Assembly: GCF_013390595.1 (NCBI RefSeq) | Contig: NZ_JACAWV010000022.1 | Span: 496,001 to 560,000, forward strand | Source of the DNA: Rhizobium sp. RM | GTDB lineage: Bacteria; Pseudomonadota; Alphaproteobacteria; Rhizobiales; Rhizobiaceae | DNA: 64,000 nucleotides | Reading direction: 5' to 3' | Part shown: in pieces, positions 62,331 to 64,000 of the stretch | Layout of the letters: each line of letters begins with the position of its first letter | Numbering within the stretch: the stretch's first letter is position 1 | Made by a program: the position numbers and the translations under genes | The notes under the pieces: generated by a model | The model's input: only the letters and a program-made list of their open reading frames with translations | Databases searched by the model: none | What the model was told of the DNA's origin: nothing

Positions 62331-63252
62331 AATAAAGTACGGCCGTCAGCGTAAAGACCGACAGAATGGTCGAGATCAGGATCGTGGCTGACGCCCTCTC
62401 CTGCCAGACATGATATTGCTGACCGATGACGAACACATTCGTCGCGGTCGGCAAGCCCGCCAGGAGAACGGCGGAGTAAATCCAGACCGGCTCGAACCGC
62501 CCGAGAGCGGTAAGGAAGACGTAAACCAGAACGGGATGCAGGATCAGCTTTGCCGGCACGATATAGCTGATTTCAACGGGTACACGTTTCATCGGCCTGA
62601 GCGCCAGGGTGACGCCCATGGCGAACAACGCGCAGGGTGCTGCCGACTGTGCCAGATAATCAACGAGACGCTGCAGAGGCTCCGGCGGCTGCCACGAAAA
62701 GGCTGCAGCAGCAAAGCCGGCAATGACCGAAACGATGAACGGATGAGTCAAGACCTTTCGCGTTACATCCAGTGCGAGTCTGGCCGGCGAGCGCTTGTCG
62801 CCGCCTGAAAAAGCCATCATCGCCGGCGCCACGATGAAGTGCATCGCGTTCTCCAGGCAGACGATCAGCGCAACAGGCACAGCCGCCTTTTCGCCAATGG
62901 CAAGAAGGGCAAGCCCCGGCCCCATATAGCCGATATTTCCGTAACTTGCGGCAAAACTCTGAATCGTTGTCTCAGCAAGACTGTTGCCCCGCAAGAACCG
63001 GCCGATGAGGAAAACCAGCACGAATATGCCATAGGTGCAGACGAGACTGGCAGCGACAAAATCCATGCGCGCCAGTTGTTCGACCGGGGTTTTCGATACG
63101 AGCTTGAAAAACAGCGCCGGTAGCGCGGCATAGATGATGAAGATATTGAGCCAGCCCATCGCTTCGATGGGCTGTTTGCTGATGCGCGCCGCGACATAAC
63201 CAATGAAGATCAGGCCGAAAAACGGCAGCAACAATCCCACGATGGCGGCCAC
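62314..63252 (-). CDS. AEC-family transporter (auxin efflux carrier-like)
   Basis: A 312-residue inner-membrane transporter. About ten hydrophobic segments form two inverted halves; LPFFGLIFIGYVAARI at the start, NIGYMGPGLALLAIGEKA in the middle of the first half, and AVLLAGLPTATNVFVIGQQYHVWQERASATILISTILSVFTL in the last are family-typical. Members carry malate, malonate or other organic anions or unknown solutes. It overlaps the 3' end of the UbiH-like gene on the opposite strand by 17 bases. Confidence 0.9.
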   Translation of the reverse strand: MAAIVGLLLPFFGLIFIGYVAARISKQPIEAMGWLNIFIIYAALPALFFKLVSKTPVEQLARMDFVAASLVCTYGIFVLVFLIGRFLRGNSLAETTIQSFAASYGNIGYMGPGLALLAIGEKAAVPVALIVCLENAMHFIVAPAMMAFSGGDKRSPARLALDVTRKVLTHPFIVSVIAGFAAAAFSWQPPEPLQRLVDYLAQSAAPCALFAMGVTLALRPMKRVPVEISYIVPAKLILHPVLVYVFLTALGRFEPVWIYSAVLLAGLPTATNVFVIGQQYHVWQERASATILISTILSVFTLTAVLYFIQPF

Positions 63253-63289
63253 GGCCTGCTCCCTTCACATCATTCAGAGCAGATTCCGA

Positions 63290-64000
63290 TTAGCCGATTT
63301 GCATCAGAATCGGGAAAGTCTCCTGAAACCAGATCGCCATATTGGTGATGAAACCCGACATGAACGCAAGGCCAGTCAGGACCAGAAGCGTTCCCATGAT
63401 CTTTTCCACGAGACCGAGATGACGGCGGAATCGTACGAGGAATCGCATGAAGGAGCCGGAAAATCCGGCCGCGATCCAGAACGGCACGGCAAGGCCGAGC
63501 GAATAGACGGCAAGCAGCGTCGCACCGTCTCCCACAGTCTCGCGCGACGCCGCCACGCCGAGAATGGCACCGAGGACGGGACCGATGCAGGGGGTCCAGC
63601 CAAACGCGAAGGCAAGTCCCATGATGTAGGCGCCGGAAAGCGTGGCCGGCTTGCCACTGCCCTGAAAGCGCGCTTCACGCGAAAACAGCCCTATCCTGAA
63701 GACACCCAGAAAATTCAGTCCCATCAGAATGATGATGGCGCCGCCGACCTTTGCCAGAATATCGAGATTCTGACGCAGCAGGGTGCCGATGGTTGACGCG
63801 CCTGCCCCGAGCGCCACGAACACCGTGGCAAACCCCAGCGTAAAGAAGAAGGCGGATAACAGCACCGCCTTGCGAATCTCTGGCTGTGGCGCGCTGTCCT
63901 GGGTTTTGAACTGCTCGACGGACACACCGGCCATATAACAGAGATAAGGCGGCACCAGCGGCAATACGCAAGGGGAAAGAAAGGACAAGGCACCAGCCAG
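63290..64000 (-). CDS. ccdA: Cytochrome c biogenesis protein CcdA (5' end outside window)
   Basis: At least 236 residues of the CcdA/DsbD membrane domain, which passes electrons from thioredoxin to periplasmic redox partners for cytochrome c maturation. The frame is open to the window edge (LAGALSFLSPCVLPLVPPYLCYMAG), so the true start lies outside. The two conserved cysteines are in SPCVLPLVPPY and GWTPCIGPVLGAIL, each in a hydrophobic helix. Six membrane segments are apparent. It is downstream of nothing visible here; the AEC gene follows 38 bases later on the same strand. Confidence 0.94.
   Translation of the reverse strand: MAGALSFLSPCVLPLVPPYLCYMAGVSVEQFKTQDSAPQPEIRKAVLLSAFFFTLGFATVFVALGAGASTIGTLLRQNLDILAKVGGAIIILMGLNFLGVFRIGLFSREARFQGSGKPATLSGAYIMGLAFAFGWTPCIGPVLGAILGVAASRETVGDGATLLAVYSLGLAVPFWIAAGFSGSFMRFLVRFRRHLGLVEKIMGTLLVLTGLAFMSGFITNMAIWFQETFPILMQIG

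Overview
The window looks like chromosomal DNA of a Rhizobiaceae alphaproteobacterium, most like Agrobacterium/Rhizobium. The evidence is gene content: a phosphatidylcholine synthase (Pcs), an IalB-family protein, a DUF1127 protein beside an LsrB/VtlR-like LysR regulator, a BTLCP transglutaminase-like protein, an entericidin-type lipoprotein, and glnB-glnA behind a sigma-54-type promoter. No rRNA, tRNA, CRISPR array, insertion sequence or prophage was found. Most of the window is stable housekeeping chromosome; the first ~7 kb is more accessory in character.

Layout. 0.3-4.0 kb: a minus-strand run of small enzymes (GNAT, DUF1348, PNPOx-like, Tat-exported metallo-beta-lactamase-fold hydrolase, alpha/beta hydrolase). 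4.2-6.8 kb: a triple-PAS histidine kinase translationally coupled to a FixJ/LuxR-type response regulator. 6.8-14.2 kb: MsbA-like ABC exporter, AI-2E-family membrane protein, DUF2336 protein, flavin reductase/nitroreductase pair and a secreted three-repeat protein. 14.3-21.7 kb: thrS, DUF1697-yidD-IscU-like cluster, folE, hisI, patatin, CBS protein and rhomboid protease. 22-28.7 kb: PAS_5 and PilZ proteins, an AT-rich intergenic island, BTLCP, DUF1489, sdaA, a 33-residue membrane microprotein, a phosphodiester-glycosidase-like protein and an entericidin. 28.9-33.4 kb: formyltransferase, MTHFR-like protein, LysR regulator, DUF1127 and GlxA-type AraC regulator, which may be a C1/stress regulatory neighbourhood. 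33.5-38.6 kb: nnrED, glnB-glnA, DMT transporter and hspQ. 38.7-50.2 kb: IalB, orphan peptide-type binding protein, FrnE-like DsbA, second DMT transporter, mfd-sdhE, recG and DUF502. 50.3-54.1 kb: glmU-glmS-GNAT (UDP-GlcNAc synthesis). 54.3-60.0 kb: BMP-family nucleoside-type ABC importer with a FadR-like regulator. 60.2-64.0 kb: pcs, a UbiH-like hydroxylase, an AEC transporter and a ccdA cut by the window edge.

The less obvious items are two short genes identified from translation, ribosome binding site and terminator (33-aa membrane microprotein at 26820-26921; 53-aa entericidin at 28538-28699), a 13-bp direct repeat flanking the LysR/DUF1127 intergenic region, terminator-like hairpins lying in front of rather than behind genes (glnA, rhomboid), and several perfect inverted repeats that may be operators. 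All functional calls come from reading motifs and recalled family knowledge; no database search was run.
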